Notes under the pieces: generated by a model
Told to the model about the DNA's origin: nothing
The model's input: only the letters and a program-made list of their open reading frames with translations
Databases searched by the model: none
Part shown: positions 8,252 through 16,670 of the stretch, piece after piece
Layout of the letters: the number at the start of each line of letters is the position of its first letter
How positions within the stretch are numbered: the first letter of the stretch is position 1
Translations under genes and position numbers: made by a program
DNA from: Sphingobacterium sp.
Lineage (GTDB): Bacteria; Bacteroidota; Bacteroidia; Sphingobacteriales; Sphingobacteriaceae
NCBI GenBank assembly: GCA_031253985.1
Contig: JAIRVH010000223.1
Coordinates: forward strand, 1 to 64,000
Length of the DNA stretch: 64,000 bases
Direction: 5' to 3'

Positions 8252-9061
8252 TTACTTTTTCTTTTTAAATAGTTTGCTAAAAAAGGAAGGACTTGCACCT
8301 AAGTCTTCAGACTGGTTATCCCATTGCAATAAATCCGGTTCGATATCCAGTTCATTGATTTTTGCAAAAGCTAACCAATGGACAAATTTTTCCTGATTTC
8401 TAACTGTAGGATCATTCTTGTAATAATCCAATAAGCGAGCGGTGGCGCTTTCGTAAACGCCATAGTCATTGGCGCGTTCAAAATAGTCGATCGCCTTTTT
8501 GCTGTCCTTTTTAAATTTCAGTCCCTGATCATAGAGCAGTCCATAATAAATATTGGAATAGCTGTTTTCTTTATCTCGTTTCAAGTAAACCAATAGGCGA
8601 TCGTAATCTTCCAAACTGTAATAGATAGAGGCTATATTCCTGTTGTTTTCCACTAATTTTAATTCAGCTTTCTGATAATACGTGAGGGCTTTTTCTAGAT
8701 CTTCTTCCACGTAGGTTCCACTTGAGTAAAAGTAGCCTAAATTGGATAAAGCATAGCCATTCCCCAGTTCAGCTCCTTTCATGTACGCATCAAATGACTT
8801 TTTCAGATCTTTTTTATAACCGATACCATACTGAAAGAGGTAACCAATCGTATTCCATGCAGCCGCATAATCTTTTTGGGCCGCTTGTTCATAATATTGA
8901 ATTCCTTTGTCCAAATCTAAAAAAGGATTGTCTTCGTTATCGGTATCTGTATAGATATTCCCCAGTTCATGCATGCTGCTTTCATTACCCTGGTCGGCAG
9001 AAAAGGTAAAATAGCGTATAGCCGTCTCGACATCGCCTTGCCGCCAGCAGTCCAAGGCCAT
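8252..9061 (-). CDS. Sel1-repeat C-terminal part of a frameshifted WG/Sel1 protein
   Basis: This 269-residue open frame carries several Sel1/TPR-like repeats, for example AAWNTIGYLFQYGIG and GYALSNLGYFYSSGTYVEEDLEKALTYY in part. It is not a complete gene. The same frame is open upstream of its first ATG back to the C-run at 9157-9162. That extra stretch (EDFDVCNRFFERWKAAKGDN and onward) aligns without gaps to the matching segment of the intact paralog encoded at 10825-13302. Restored, the two fragments at 8252-10799 would encode about 848 residues, close to the paralog's 825. It might be translated alone from the ATG at 9061, but homology says it is the second half of one protein. Confidence 0.75.
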   Translation of the reverse strand: MALDCWRQGDVETAIRYFTFSADQGNESSMHELGNIYTDTDNEDNPFLDLDKGIQYYEQAAQKDYAAAWNTIGYLFQYGIGYKKDLKKSFDAYMKGAELGNGYALSNLGYFYSSGTYVEEDLEKALTYYQKAELKLVENNRNIASIYYSLEDYDRLLVYLKRDKENSYSNIYYGLLYDQGLKFKKDSKKAIDYFERANDYGVYESATARLLDYYKNDPTVRNQEKFVHWLAFAKINELDIEPDLLQWDNQSEDLGASPSFFSKLFKKKK

Positions 9062-9146
9062 ATGATATAAGGTATAACTATCATAACTGGATTCAAAATT
9101 ATCGCCCTTGGCAGCCTTCCACCGCTCAAAAAAACGATTACATACA

Positions 9147-10799
9147 TCAAAATCTTCCCCCCGACAATTGATCCAGTTTTTTCAGAAACTGACCATATTG
9201 ATCTTCCGGAATTACTTCCACGCCATCATAACCTTTTTTATACAGCAAGTCACCTTGCAGCAACATCAGATCCTGATAATGATCAACACTTGCACAGACA
9301 TAATCGTAGGCGGAGCTGAGCGCCTTCTGCGCTACGTCATAGTAGTAATACCTTCCCGCATTGTCGTTCAGAATAAAATAATCCATCACACCATAAACAA
9401 TTTTTGCATAGTGCGTTGAGAGCGGAAATAGCCAGGCCTTTTCAGCAGCCTGATAGATTCCTCTTCCGCCAGTTGTTTCGATGATATAACAATCCCAGGC
9501 GCCATTACCAAAATCAGTCCCCCCTTGTATGGATTGAATCACCAGGTCTTGCAATACATAGGCCCGAGCTTCCAGATCATACAGATGGATTCTGCCGGAA
9601 TCAACAAAGGATAACGCAGCTCGGCCATTTCCGGCATTGAGTATATCAACATCCTTGACCAAGAACGTTCCTTCGGGAGACAAAACTGATTTTTTCTTTT
9701 TGTTATTCAAATTGACTGCATAAAAATCGAACAGCAGTTCGCTTAATACACCACTGGCAAAAACGCCCAATAAAATACCTTTGTTTGAATAATACTGGCG
9801 CAGTTTACTTCCGGAAATCTCTTGGTAGATAAATCCTTCGTAATCGATGTCAAACGGTCTATCAGCACCAACAACATTGAAGAGCAGGCCTTGGGCATCA
9901 ATGATATAATATTGCTGATCTTTCTTCCCCTGATAATAACCGGAAGCAAGATCTCCGAGTTCATCATAATCAAGCGGTATGATTATTTCTCCATTCTCGA
10001 CGTTGACCAATCCGTATTTTTCGTCTAAGCTCACCTTACCAACGATCGCCCCAGCTCCAAATTGGGCCGGCGCTGCCGATGAATAAATACAAGGAATAGT
10101 TTCTTCTCCGCCCCTGTTTAAATAACCGAACAGCTGATTTTTCTTTATGACAGCGATCCCTTCATAATCAAAATCACCAATTTCCTGATAGCTTGCTTCG
10201 ACTTTCACCTCTCCTTTTGCATTGCGTATTCCCCAAAGACCCTGATCTTCAAAAAATTGATTATCCAAACTATCAATCGCATCTCTATTCCACCAGCCCA
10301 AGCCATAGTTGCTCCATTCCAGTTCAAGCATCGCTAAAAAAGAAGTATAACCAGTGGGTGCCAAAATAAATTCGAGTTCAGCTATGGACTGTTTTTCGAT
10401 TGCTTTTTCATAGGGCAAATTCTTCTCATAGATTTCAAATGCAAAATCTTTTGCCTGTTGGCTATGTTTAACATCGCTCATGTTAAATACATCACTTGCA
10501 TTCAGCTGGAAGTAATCGAAGGGCAAACCGTTCAAAAAATCGAACAGTTTCCCGATAGCTGCCATGGCCAGCGCATCGGAATTTAATCCGTATTCATGAA
10601 TGAGCAAATCATAAAAAGTGCGAAGCTTGCGGATTCCCGGCTCCTTTTCTGCATAGACTAAGGTACCTTTTGCCTTTGGATTAGCGGCAAATAAGGGAAA
10701 AAAGAGCGGGGGAATCACATAGTTCCATTCCCCCAAATAATGAGGGAAATAATCTTGATCCTTTTTATCCGTATTGTATATATATATGCGATGAGCCAT
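9147..10799 (-). CDS. WG-repeat N-terminal part of a frameshifted WG/Sel1 protein
   Basis: These 550 residues begin with a conserved MAHRIYIYN domain (about residues 1-190) shared with the paralog, followed by WG (KWG) beta-repeats such as GLWGIRNAKGEVKVEASYQEIGDF. The frame ends QLSGGRF and stop, immediately after the run of six C (G on the coding strand) at 9157-9162. The paralog continues there into Sel1 repeats, so this protein is cut short. WG/Sel1 proteins are presumed binding scaffolds; no enzymatic motif is visible. It lies 25 bases behind the paralog and is clearly in the same operon, which suggests tandem duplication followed by divergence. Confidence 0.8.
   Translation of the reverse strand: MAHRIYIYNTDKKDQDYFPHYLGEWNYVIPPLFFPLFAANPKAKGTLVYAEKEPGIRKLRTFYDLLIHEYGLNSDALAMAAIGKLFDFLNGLPFDYFQLNASDVFNMSDVKHSQQAKDFAFEIYEKNLPYEKAIEKQSIAELEFILAPTGYTSFLAMLELEWSNYGLGWWNRDAIDSLDNQFFEDQGLWGIRNAKGEVKVEASYQEIGDFDYEGIAVIKKNQLFGYLNRGGEETIPCIYSSAAPAQFGAGAIVGKVSLDEKYGLVNVENGEIIIPLDYDELGDLASGYYQGKKDQQYYIIDAQGLLFNVVGADRPFDIDYEGFIYQEISGSKLRQYYSNKGILLGVFASGVLSELLFDFYAVNLNNKKKKSVLSPEGTFLVKDVDILNAGNGRAALSFVDSGRIHLYDLEARAYVLQDLVIQSIQGGTDFGNGAWDCYIIETTGGRGIYQAAEKAWLFPLSTHYAKIVYGVMDYFILNDNAGRYYYYDVAQKALSSAYDYVCASVDHYQDLMLLQGDLLYKKGYDGVEVIPEDQYGQFLKKLDQLSGGRF
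9157..9162 (-). other. homopolymer frameshift site (six C on the plus strand)
   Basis: Removing one base of this run joins the WG half and the Sel1 half into one frame. The junction then reads QLSGEDFDVCNRFF, matching QLRGRDQSYFVQFY of the paralog residue for residue in alignment. It may be a real mutation, a phase-variable switch or a sequencing error. Confidence 0.8.
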
Positions 10800-10824
10800 T
10801 TTCTATGCGATAATAATTCTTTTG

Positions 10825-13302
10825 CTATTGATCAATTTCAACAGCATTTTCTTTAGCAAAATTTAACCAAAACTCGTATTTATCTGCGTTTGCAGCAGCT
10901 CCGCGCACAGCATAAAACTGCAGCAAACGACTGACAGCATAAGCGTACACGTTTTCTTCATTGGCTTGTTCATAGTAACGGATGGCTTTTGACAAACTCT
11001 GTTTAACACCCAGTCCTTCCTCGTACAAAATCCCATAATAGATAGCTGCAAATTGATTTGCCGTATCCCTTTTCAAATAACGCAATAAGTTCGCGTAATC
11101 TTGTCTTTGGTAATAGATTTCGGCCATCTGCGCATCATTGGGAATGCCCGCTTTTTCAGCTTGCTTAAAGTAGTCTAACGCTAAGGCATAGTCTTGTTCT
11201 ACATAGACACCCTCGTAATACCAATTCCCTAAGTTGCTCATGGCTTGTGCCTCTCCGAGCGCAGCAGCTTGCTGATACCCTTTTAAGGCTTTCGGAATAT
11301 CGAGTTCAACACCATGCGCTGTCGCATATAGGAACGCCCAGTTATTCCATGCCTGCGCATGATTTTGCGCCATTGCCTGTTCGTAGAAGGACTTTCCCTT
11401 TGCGATATCCATCCCTTCGTAGCCTGCATCTGTATATATATTTCCAAGGAAGTATTGACAGTCTGCACTACCGCGATCGGCGCCGATCGTGAGCAGCCGA
11501 ATGGCATCCGCGACCTTCCCTTCAGCATCCAGCTTCTTTCCTTTTTCGAGCAGTGTGTCATTGTCGAAATACTGTTCATATCCATCACCCTTGCGCTTGG
11601 TCCAGGCTTGATAGAATTGTACAAAGTAGCTTTGGTCACGCCCCCGTAGCTGATAGCGTTCCGTATATAAATATCCAAATTCCGTTTCTGGAATCTTAAC
11701 GATATTCCGTTGCATGTCGAGACGAAACAGCTTGTCTCCTTTAAAAAGCAACAAGAGTTCGCCTGAGGTTGCTTCGGGCGTTGGATAATGAAAAGGCGAA
11801 CAGATATAATCGTAAAGCTCACTGCAAAAGTTAAGCTTCGTATCGAAATAGTACATTCCCTGTGAACAGTGTATGCGCATAAAATCCAAAAAACAATGTT
11901 CGATTTTCTGATGGTCAGTAGCAGGTTCAAGTAACCATTGCCCTCGATGCGCATCATAAATCCCCTGTCCTAGAGAGCAGCCTACAACAAAAATATCTTT
12001 ACGGTGCTGCTGTATACTATCTACTCCTACGTTGTCTATCAGACTATCCATCAGTCGAAATACCCCCTGTTCAAGCGAATAAATCCGCCATCTTTTATTT
12101 TTGAGATACGCGACACTTCGATAGTCGTCCAACACAATAATCCGGTCAATTCCCTCATCCAAGATGTTCCCATCCGGTTTAATAATAGCAATTTTTGGCT
12201 GTAGCTTATTTGGTTTAATCCAAAAATATTGATTGGCTAGCGGCTCCAGGCTACCTTCCGGAAAAGTTCCCAAATACTGCCCGTCCATTTGGTAATACCG
12301 TCTTTTTATCGTTCCTTTTTGCCGGCTATAAAACAGTTTGTTATAGTCATACACAAACGACTCAGGTGCCGGATCTGGAATAATTAATCGTCCTTCGACC
12401 GAAAGGAGTAGATGGCCATCCCCCTGTCTTGCGTTTAAAAAGCCATAGGCGATCCAGTCGAGTTCATCATAGATTGCCGGTATACTCAACTGTTTGGCAT
12501 CAATATGCAGTACCCCACGTTTTCCTGAAACTTCCACTTCCGCATAATTATTCCCGTTGATATGTCGGGCATCAAAAGCTTCTCGATATTGACAGGGCAC
12601 CAGCTCGAAGCCGCTTGCATTGATATAGCCGTATTGACCATTTCGTTCAACGACCGCAATCCCCTGTTCATTGAATTCGAATATTTCATCATAAACTGCT
12701 GGGATTAGAAGATCACCTTTGGCATTTTTTAATCCTCGTTTTCCTTCCTCTTCAAAAACTTCAGCTCCTTTCTCCCGCAAAAGCTCTTCCGCCCATAATC
12801 CCAATCCATAATCAATCCAATCGGTTTGAAGAGCATCTAAAAAAGAAGCATGACCAGAATCTTCCACCAACTGATTCAGCGGATCTAAGGATTGTTCATC
12901 GACAGCTTGCTCATACAATAAGGCCTGCATTTTAATTTCCTCCGTCCAGTCTTTAGCCTGTTGGGTATCTTTCTCCGCATTCATACTAAACACATCCCGT
13001 CCATCGATCTGAAATGTATCGAAAGGCAGGGCTTCCAAAAATTCAAACATCCTATTTACAGGCTCAAAATATTTCTTTTTATAATGCAATTGATACCTAT
13101 CCGCCAACAATGCATAAAAATAGCGAAGCCTGGCGATCCCATCTTCCTTATCTGCATAAAGCTGGCTACCTTTAGATCGGATATTAGCGGAAAATAAAGG
13201 CCGCATGAGAATAGGAATTTCATAATTCCATTCGGCCAGATAAGAAGGATATGTTTCTTTGGTCCTGAGATTTACATTGTAAATATAAATGCGATGTGCC
13301 AT
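10825..13302 (-). CDS. WG-repeat and Sel1-repeat protein
   Basis: This 825-residue protein has the same plan as its broken neighbour. It has an N-terminal MAHRIYIYNVN domain to about residue 190 and WG repeats from about 190 to 520 (GLKNAKGDLLIPAVYDEI, GQYGYINASGFELVPCQYRE). Sel1-type repeats follow from about 590 to the end (ADCQYFLGNIYTDAGYEG, AQAWNNWAFLYATAHGVE, AQAMSNLGNWYYEGVYVE). It lacks an obvious signal peptide or membrane anchor. It is the first cistron of the minus-strand group 13302-8024. Both repeat types mediate protein contacts; the actual role is unknown. A 12-base palindrome (ATTCTATAGAAT, 13347-13358) lies upstream. Confidence 0.85.
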   Translation of the reverse strand: MAHRIYIYNVNLRTKETYPSYLAEWNYEIPILMRPLFSANIRSKGSQLYADKEDGIARLRYFYALLADRYQLHYKKKYFEPVNRMFEFLEALPFDTFQIDGRDVFSMNAEKDTQQAKDWTEEIKMQALLYEQAVDEQSLDPLNQLVEDSGHASFLDALQTDWIDYGLGLWAEELLREKGAEVFEEEGKRGLKNAKGDLLIPAVYDEIFEFNEQGIAVVERNGQYGYINASGFELVPCQYREAFDARHINGNNYAEVEVSGKRGVLHIDAKQLSIPAIYDELDWIAYGFLNARQGDGHLLLSVEGRLIIPDPAPESFVYDYNKLFYSRQKGTIKRRYYQMDGQYLGTFPEGSLEPLANQYFWIKPNKLQPKIAIIKPDGNILDEGIDRIIVLDDYRSVAYLKNKRWRIYSLEQGVFRLMDSLIDNVGVDSIQQHRKDIFVVGCSLGQGIYDAHRGQWLLEPATDHQKIEHCFLDFMRIHCSQGMYYFDTKLNFCSELYDYICSPFHYPTPEATSGELLLLFKGDKLFRLDMQRNIVKIPETEFGYLYTERYQLRGRDQSYFVQFYQAWTKRKGDGYEQYFDNDTLLEKGKKLDAEGKVADAIRLLTIGADRGSADCQYFLGNIYTDAGYEGMDIAKGKSFYEQAMAQNHAQAWNNWAFLYATAHGVELDIPKALKGYQQAAALGEAQAMSNLGNWYYEGVYVEQDYALALDYFKQAEKAGIPNDAQMAEIYYQRQDYANLLRYLKRDTANQFAAIYYGILYEEGLGVKQSLSKAIRYYEQANEENVYAYAVSRLLQFYAVRGAAANADKYEFWLNFAKENAVEIDQ

Positions 13303-13473
13303 GCCTTAGTTTTTCTTTTTGTTCATCTGTCGCCTTGCCCTAATTTATTCTATAGAATCATACGAATGTTGTAAAAATACCGGATTTATCATTTCCTTTG
13401 TTTAGCGGAAAACAGGGATTTTTTTCTCTTCTATTTTCAACAACTTTGGTTTGGATTTTGTACAAAAAACGCA

Positions 13474-14031
13474 ATGAATCATTTCAAATACAGTTACTAT
13501 ATCGGCGCATTGATACTCCTTTCCTTGCAAATTGCTTGTCAGGAAAAACCAAAACATGGGGAAACACCTATAAGCTCAAGCAAAGCTATGGAAAAGCCTG
13601 CCGAGGATACTGCCCCAAAAGAAAGTATGTCGGCAAAACCTTCCAAACTGGATAGCATTGAACAAGCCAATGCAAAAAGTGTACAGGAATCTGACGAAGT
13701 CACCAAAGCTTATGTAAACTTGAGTTCTAAAGATAGCATCATACGGCTGCATTCCAATATACGTTTGGATCACCGCTTTTTTGGCTATGAGGAAGCAGAT
13801 ACACATTCAACGAAATTACTGTTGTTTTCCATTTTTACAAACGACGTGAAAGACAATCCATTTCAGCTTAAACTGGGTGCCTATTACGATACCTCTGATT
13901 TAGATAGCAAAGGCTTAAAGCTAAAATATGTTGGCACAAAAGGCGATTTTGTAGAAGCTAAATTCATAGACGCGACCGATATACCGGTGTGCAATATCTA
14001 TTTTGAAAAAAAATGGATCGAGATTGGATAA
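13474..14031 (+). CDS. putative lipoprotein, function unknown
   Basis: This 185-residue protein begins with a hydrophobic segment ending in LQIACQEK, a lipobox with the acceptor cysteine near residue 22. A low-complexity, charged linker (about 25-75) follows, then a folded domain of about 100 residues (YVNLSSKDSIIRLHSNIRLDHRFFGYEE to the end). It is probably anchored in the inner or outer membrane facing the periplasm. No family is recognised. It is divergent from the WG/Sel1 operon and convergent with nrtR. Confidence 0.65.
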   Translation: MNHFKYSYYIGALILLSLQIACQEKPKHGETPISSSKAMEKPAEDTAPKESMSAKPSKLDSIEQANAKSVQESDEVTKAYVNLSSKDSIIRLHSNIRLDHRFFGYEEADTHSTKLLLFSIFTNDVKDNPFQLKLGAYYDTSDLDSKGLKLKYVGTKGDFVEAKFIDATDIPVCNIYFEKKWIEIG

Positions 14032-14052
14032 CTAAAACCAGACAGAAATAAA

Positions 14053-14085
14053 AGCAGGCAGTAGCTAATTTCATTACCGCCTGCT
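14053..14085 (-). terminator. terminator of the NAD operon
   Basis: Arms AGCAGGC (14053-14059) and GCCTGCT (14079-14085) extend to ten pairs with one mismatch. Read on the minus strand the hairpin is followed by TTTTATTT, so it fits termination of the operon ending with nrtR at 14100. Confidence 0.6.
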
Positions 14086-14099
14086 CCGCTCGTTAAAAC

Positions 14100-14804
14100 C
14101 TATACTTCAAAATAGAACCCCGATTCAGTAAGGGCCTTATATTTCACCTTGTCAAAACTATAAATCTTCGCTGCCCTGGCAGGCCTATCTTTTTGCTTAT
14201 CGCTGTGATCGATTAATAAACCCATGCTGAGGATTTTTTTCCGAAAGTTACCCCGGTCAATTGACCGTTGCAAAACAGTTTCATACAAATTGTGCAGATC
14301 GGGCAAGGTAAACTGCTCAGGCAGAAGTTCAAAACCGATCGGTTGATAACGTATTTTCCCCTTGAGTCTTTCGATGGCGACGCTCAAGATCTGCTGATGG
14401 TCAAAAGCGAGATCCAGGTTTTCATCAACGCCGAACCACCTTACAGCTTCAATGTCCACTCCTGCTTCCAATACATATGCTTGAGGCTTAACAAGAGCGT
14501 AATAAGCAATACTAATTACTCTTCCGCGTGGATCACGTTTTAAGTCTGAGAAGGTATAAAGCTGTTCAAGGAAAATATCCTGGAGACCGGCTTCCTCCTG
14601 CAACTTACGAAGCGCACAATCTTCGGCTGTTTCTTCCTCTTGGATAAAACCGCCAGGAAATGCCCATTTTCCCAAGAAAGGTTCTATTGCCCTTTTGGTC
14701 AATAATACCTTGAGCTGATTTTTATCAAAACCGAAAATCACACAGTCAACGGTAACTGCTGGCCTCGGATACTCGTATGCATATTTTTTCACAGAGACTG
14801 TCAT
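14100..14804 (-). CDS. nrtR: NrtR-type transcriptional regulator of NAD metabolism
   Basis: This 234-residue protein has an N-terminal Nudix fold and a C-terminal winged helix, the architecture of NrtR. The Nudix box GGFIQEEETAEDCALRKLQE departs from the consensus: the glutamate of the RE pair is lysine. That fits NrtR proteins that bind ADP-ribose as an effector rather than hydrolyse it. The C-terminal half (about residues 150-234, LPDLHNLYETVLQRSIDRGNFRKKIL) is the DNA-binding part. It is the last cistron of the NAD operon, 3 bases behind the nicotinamidase-like gene. The paired palindromes upstream of 18973 are its likely operators. A plain Nudix hydrolase is the alternative, less likely given the degenerate box and context. 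Confidence 0.88.
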   Translation of the reverse strand: MTVSVKKYAYEYPRPAVTVDCVIFGFDKNQLKVLLTKRAIEPFLGKWAFPGGFIQEEETAEDCALRKLQEEAGLQDIFLEQLYTFSDLKRDPRGRVISIAYYALVKPQAYVLEAGVDIEAVRWFGVDENLDLAFDHQQILSVAIERLKGKIRYQPIGFELLPEQFTLPDLHNLYETVLQRSIDRGNFRKKILSMGLLIDHSDKQKDRPARAAKIYSFDKVKYKALTESGFYFEV

Positions 14805-14807
14805 GTA

Positions 14808-15743
14808 CTACAAATTTACTTCGGTTGACAATTTGATCTGAATACCATATTTTTCTTTTAACGCCTCAAACTGCACTCGGGTTTGTTCTTCAAATCCCGC
14901 AATAGGCGACATGCAGTCTATCAACAAAGTAATACGGGAGGTAATTGACCGATCATGTTCAAAATACTCCAAAATCTGCACCGCCGAAGCTAATACGCAG
15001 TGGCTTGATGCCTCTCCCGCGATATAAATAGCGTCGTATGTCCGTATTGCGTCAAGTACGGCATGGTTTACAAATTTATTATCATCATATTCGGCTTTAA
15101 TAATACCATACATCTCCGTATTCGGATCCTGTCCCTTATAGACCAAGATCGGTTTTACCTGACGCACAGCACTATGAAAATAGAGCATATTGGTAAATTG
15201 ACTCTCGAGCTGCGCACCCGAGGTTCCCTCCAGACAATGGTATGGCCAGATGCACAATTGTTTTTTCCCCTCAGATTCCAAATGTTGAAGATAATCCAGC
15301 GATAAGGCTGTATGGCCATTGGCAGCACGCCAGATACCGTCGCGGACATCCGCATAGCGAATGATGGTAAATGGCTCCGGATGATTTCCTTCCGTATCCA
15401 GCCACCAGTCGGCATGGAAAACCTGCATCATCGAATGACAATCAAGACTGCACATCACTTGTGTTAGTGATTCCAAATTGCGGTACATCCACTGCGTTAG
15501 GCGATGTACGTCAGCTTTGGAACCATTGACCGCAAGGCTTCCAATAGATTCCATAAAATCGTTCTGAACATCTATCGCCAAAAGCAATGTCCGTCTTTTA
15601 TCCAAGACTGCCGGCTGTATGTTTTCTTCCTGCGCCAATGTCAGTATGTTTGGAATATTATCCTTTTTGGCCGTAGCGATATATTGAACATCGACAATCT
15701 GATCAAATTGTGTTTTCATACTATTCAGTTTCTTAACATCCAT
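14808..15743 (-). CDS. nicotinamidase-like cysteine hydrolase (isochorismatase family)
   Basis: This 311-residue protein belongs to the cysteine hydrolase/isochorismatase superfamily. The aspartate of LAIDVQNDF near residue 59 and the cysteine of IAGEASSHCVLASA near residue 250 are the expected catalytic residues. In an NAD salvage operon it most likely deamidates nicotinamide to nicotinate. It is longer than typical PncA (about 180-215 residues) because of an N-terminal extension of about 50 residues and an insertion around the WPYHCLEGTSGAQLE region. The operon also encodes a nicotinamide phosphoribosyltransferase, which uses the same substrate directly, so both salvage branches seem to be offered together. 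Confidence 0.75.
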   Translation of the reverse strand: MDVKKLNSMKTQFDQIVDVQYIATAKKDNIPNILTLAQEENIQPAVLDKRRTLLLAIDVQNDFMESIGSLAVNGSKADVHRLTQWMYRNLESLTQVMCSLDCHSMMQVFHADWWLDTEGNHPEPFTIIRYADVRDGIWRAANGHTALSLDYLQHLESEGKKQLCIWPYHCLEGTSGAQLESQFTNMLYFHSAVRQVKPILVYKGQDPNTEMYGIIKAEYDDNKFVNHAVLDAIRTYDAIYIAGEASSHCVLASAVQILEYFEHDRSITSRITLLIDCMSPIAGFEEQTRVQFEALKEKYGIQIKLSTEVNL

Positions 15744-15887
15744 ATTTATTTCAACGCAGCATTTATGATGCAGAACGATGAAGCCCTTAAATTTTTTCTT
15801 CCAGAAAAATCATTTTCCTTAAAGCACTGTTTTCGTCCCTTGTTGCCTGCTAAAGAGTGCTTGGGTAGACTTTCCTAACTATTTAAA

Positions 15888-16670
15888 TTAACCTTTGAAC
15901 GTAGGTATCGCAGCAAACTTATGTGCAGATTGCTCAATACGCTTACGAATAAGTTCGTCTATCGCAAGGTCACCCGATGTACCGCTCAGAATAAACCCAT
16001 CGATTTGCGCATAAGTCATCCCCAGTTCATCTTCATCTGTCTGCCCTTCCCAAAGACCTGCAGACGGACTTTTATATTGGATAGATTCGGGTACGCCCAA
16101 GTATTTTGCCAATGTATAGACTTCCTGTTTAGTGACCATTGCCAGCGGATTCAGATCGTATGCGCCATCACCCCATTTCGTAAAATAACCTACAGTAGCT
16201 TCGGCCATATTACCTGTGCCGATGACAAATCTGCTTCCCAGTTGGGCAAATTGATACAAATAGGTCATCCGCACACGTGGACGGATATTGGCGAGACTCA
16301 AGGCCCTGTTTGCTGCTGTGGCTTCCGTTATAAACTCCTCGCGCTGGATCATCAGGGCATCGACTGCGGGTTGAATATCAAATATATGATACGGAAAATC
16401 AAACTTCTGAATAAGCTCCATCGCATGCTGATGGCTTTTACTATTATTCATATCGCTGCCATAGGGCATCATGACCAAGTGCACATCTACTTGTGCAAGC
16501 CGGCATAAACAAGCCACAACACTACAGTCGATACCACCGCTCATTCCTAATACAAGTCCTTTACGGCCAGCCAATTTCACTTGCTGAGCAATCCAGGATG
16601 CCATTAATTGTGCATACTGTGCTACGTTTTCATCCTGGATGAAAAACGGTTTGTTTACGCTATTTTCCAT
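15888..16670 (-). CDS. nadE: NH3-dependent NAD synthetase
   Basis: This 260-residue protein is the ammonia-dependent form of NAD synthetase, which amidates nicotinate adenine dinucleotide with ATP. The PP-loop GLVLGMSGGIDCSVVACL lies near residues 38-55, and TGNMAEATVGYFTKWGDGAYDLNPLA is the family's active-site segment. It lacks the glutaminase domain of long NadE. Its start overlaps the end of the phosphoribosyltransferase gene by 11 bases, implying coupled translation. A 144-base gap follows before the nicotinamidase-like gene. Confidence 0.93.
   Translation of the reverse strand: MENSVNKPFFIQDENVAQYAQLMASWIAQQVKLAGRKGLVLGMSGGIDCSVVACLCRLAQVDVHLVMMPYGSDMNNSKSHQHAMELIQKFDFPYHIFDIQPAVDALMIQREEFITEATAANRALSLANIRPRVRMTYLYQFAQLGSRFVIGTGNMAEATVGYFTKWGDGAYDLNPLAMVTKQEVYTLAKYLGVPESIQYKSPSAGLWEGQTDEDELGMTYAQIDGFILSGTSGDLAIDELIRKRIEQSAHKFAAIPTFKG

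Noticed and set aside
8917..9150. 77-residue minus-strand frame over the frameshift region
   Set aside because: It is in a third frame; the alignment with the paralog shows that the coding frames are those of the two fragments.
15744..15887. Separate promoter or riboswitch between nadE and the nicotinamidase-like gene
   Set aside because: A weak stem (AAGCACT with AGTGCTT) was seen, but no -7 box, T-run or recognisable aptamer.
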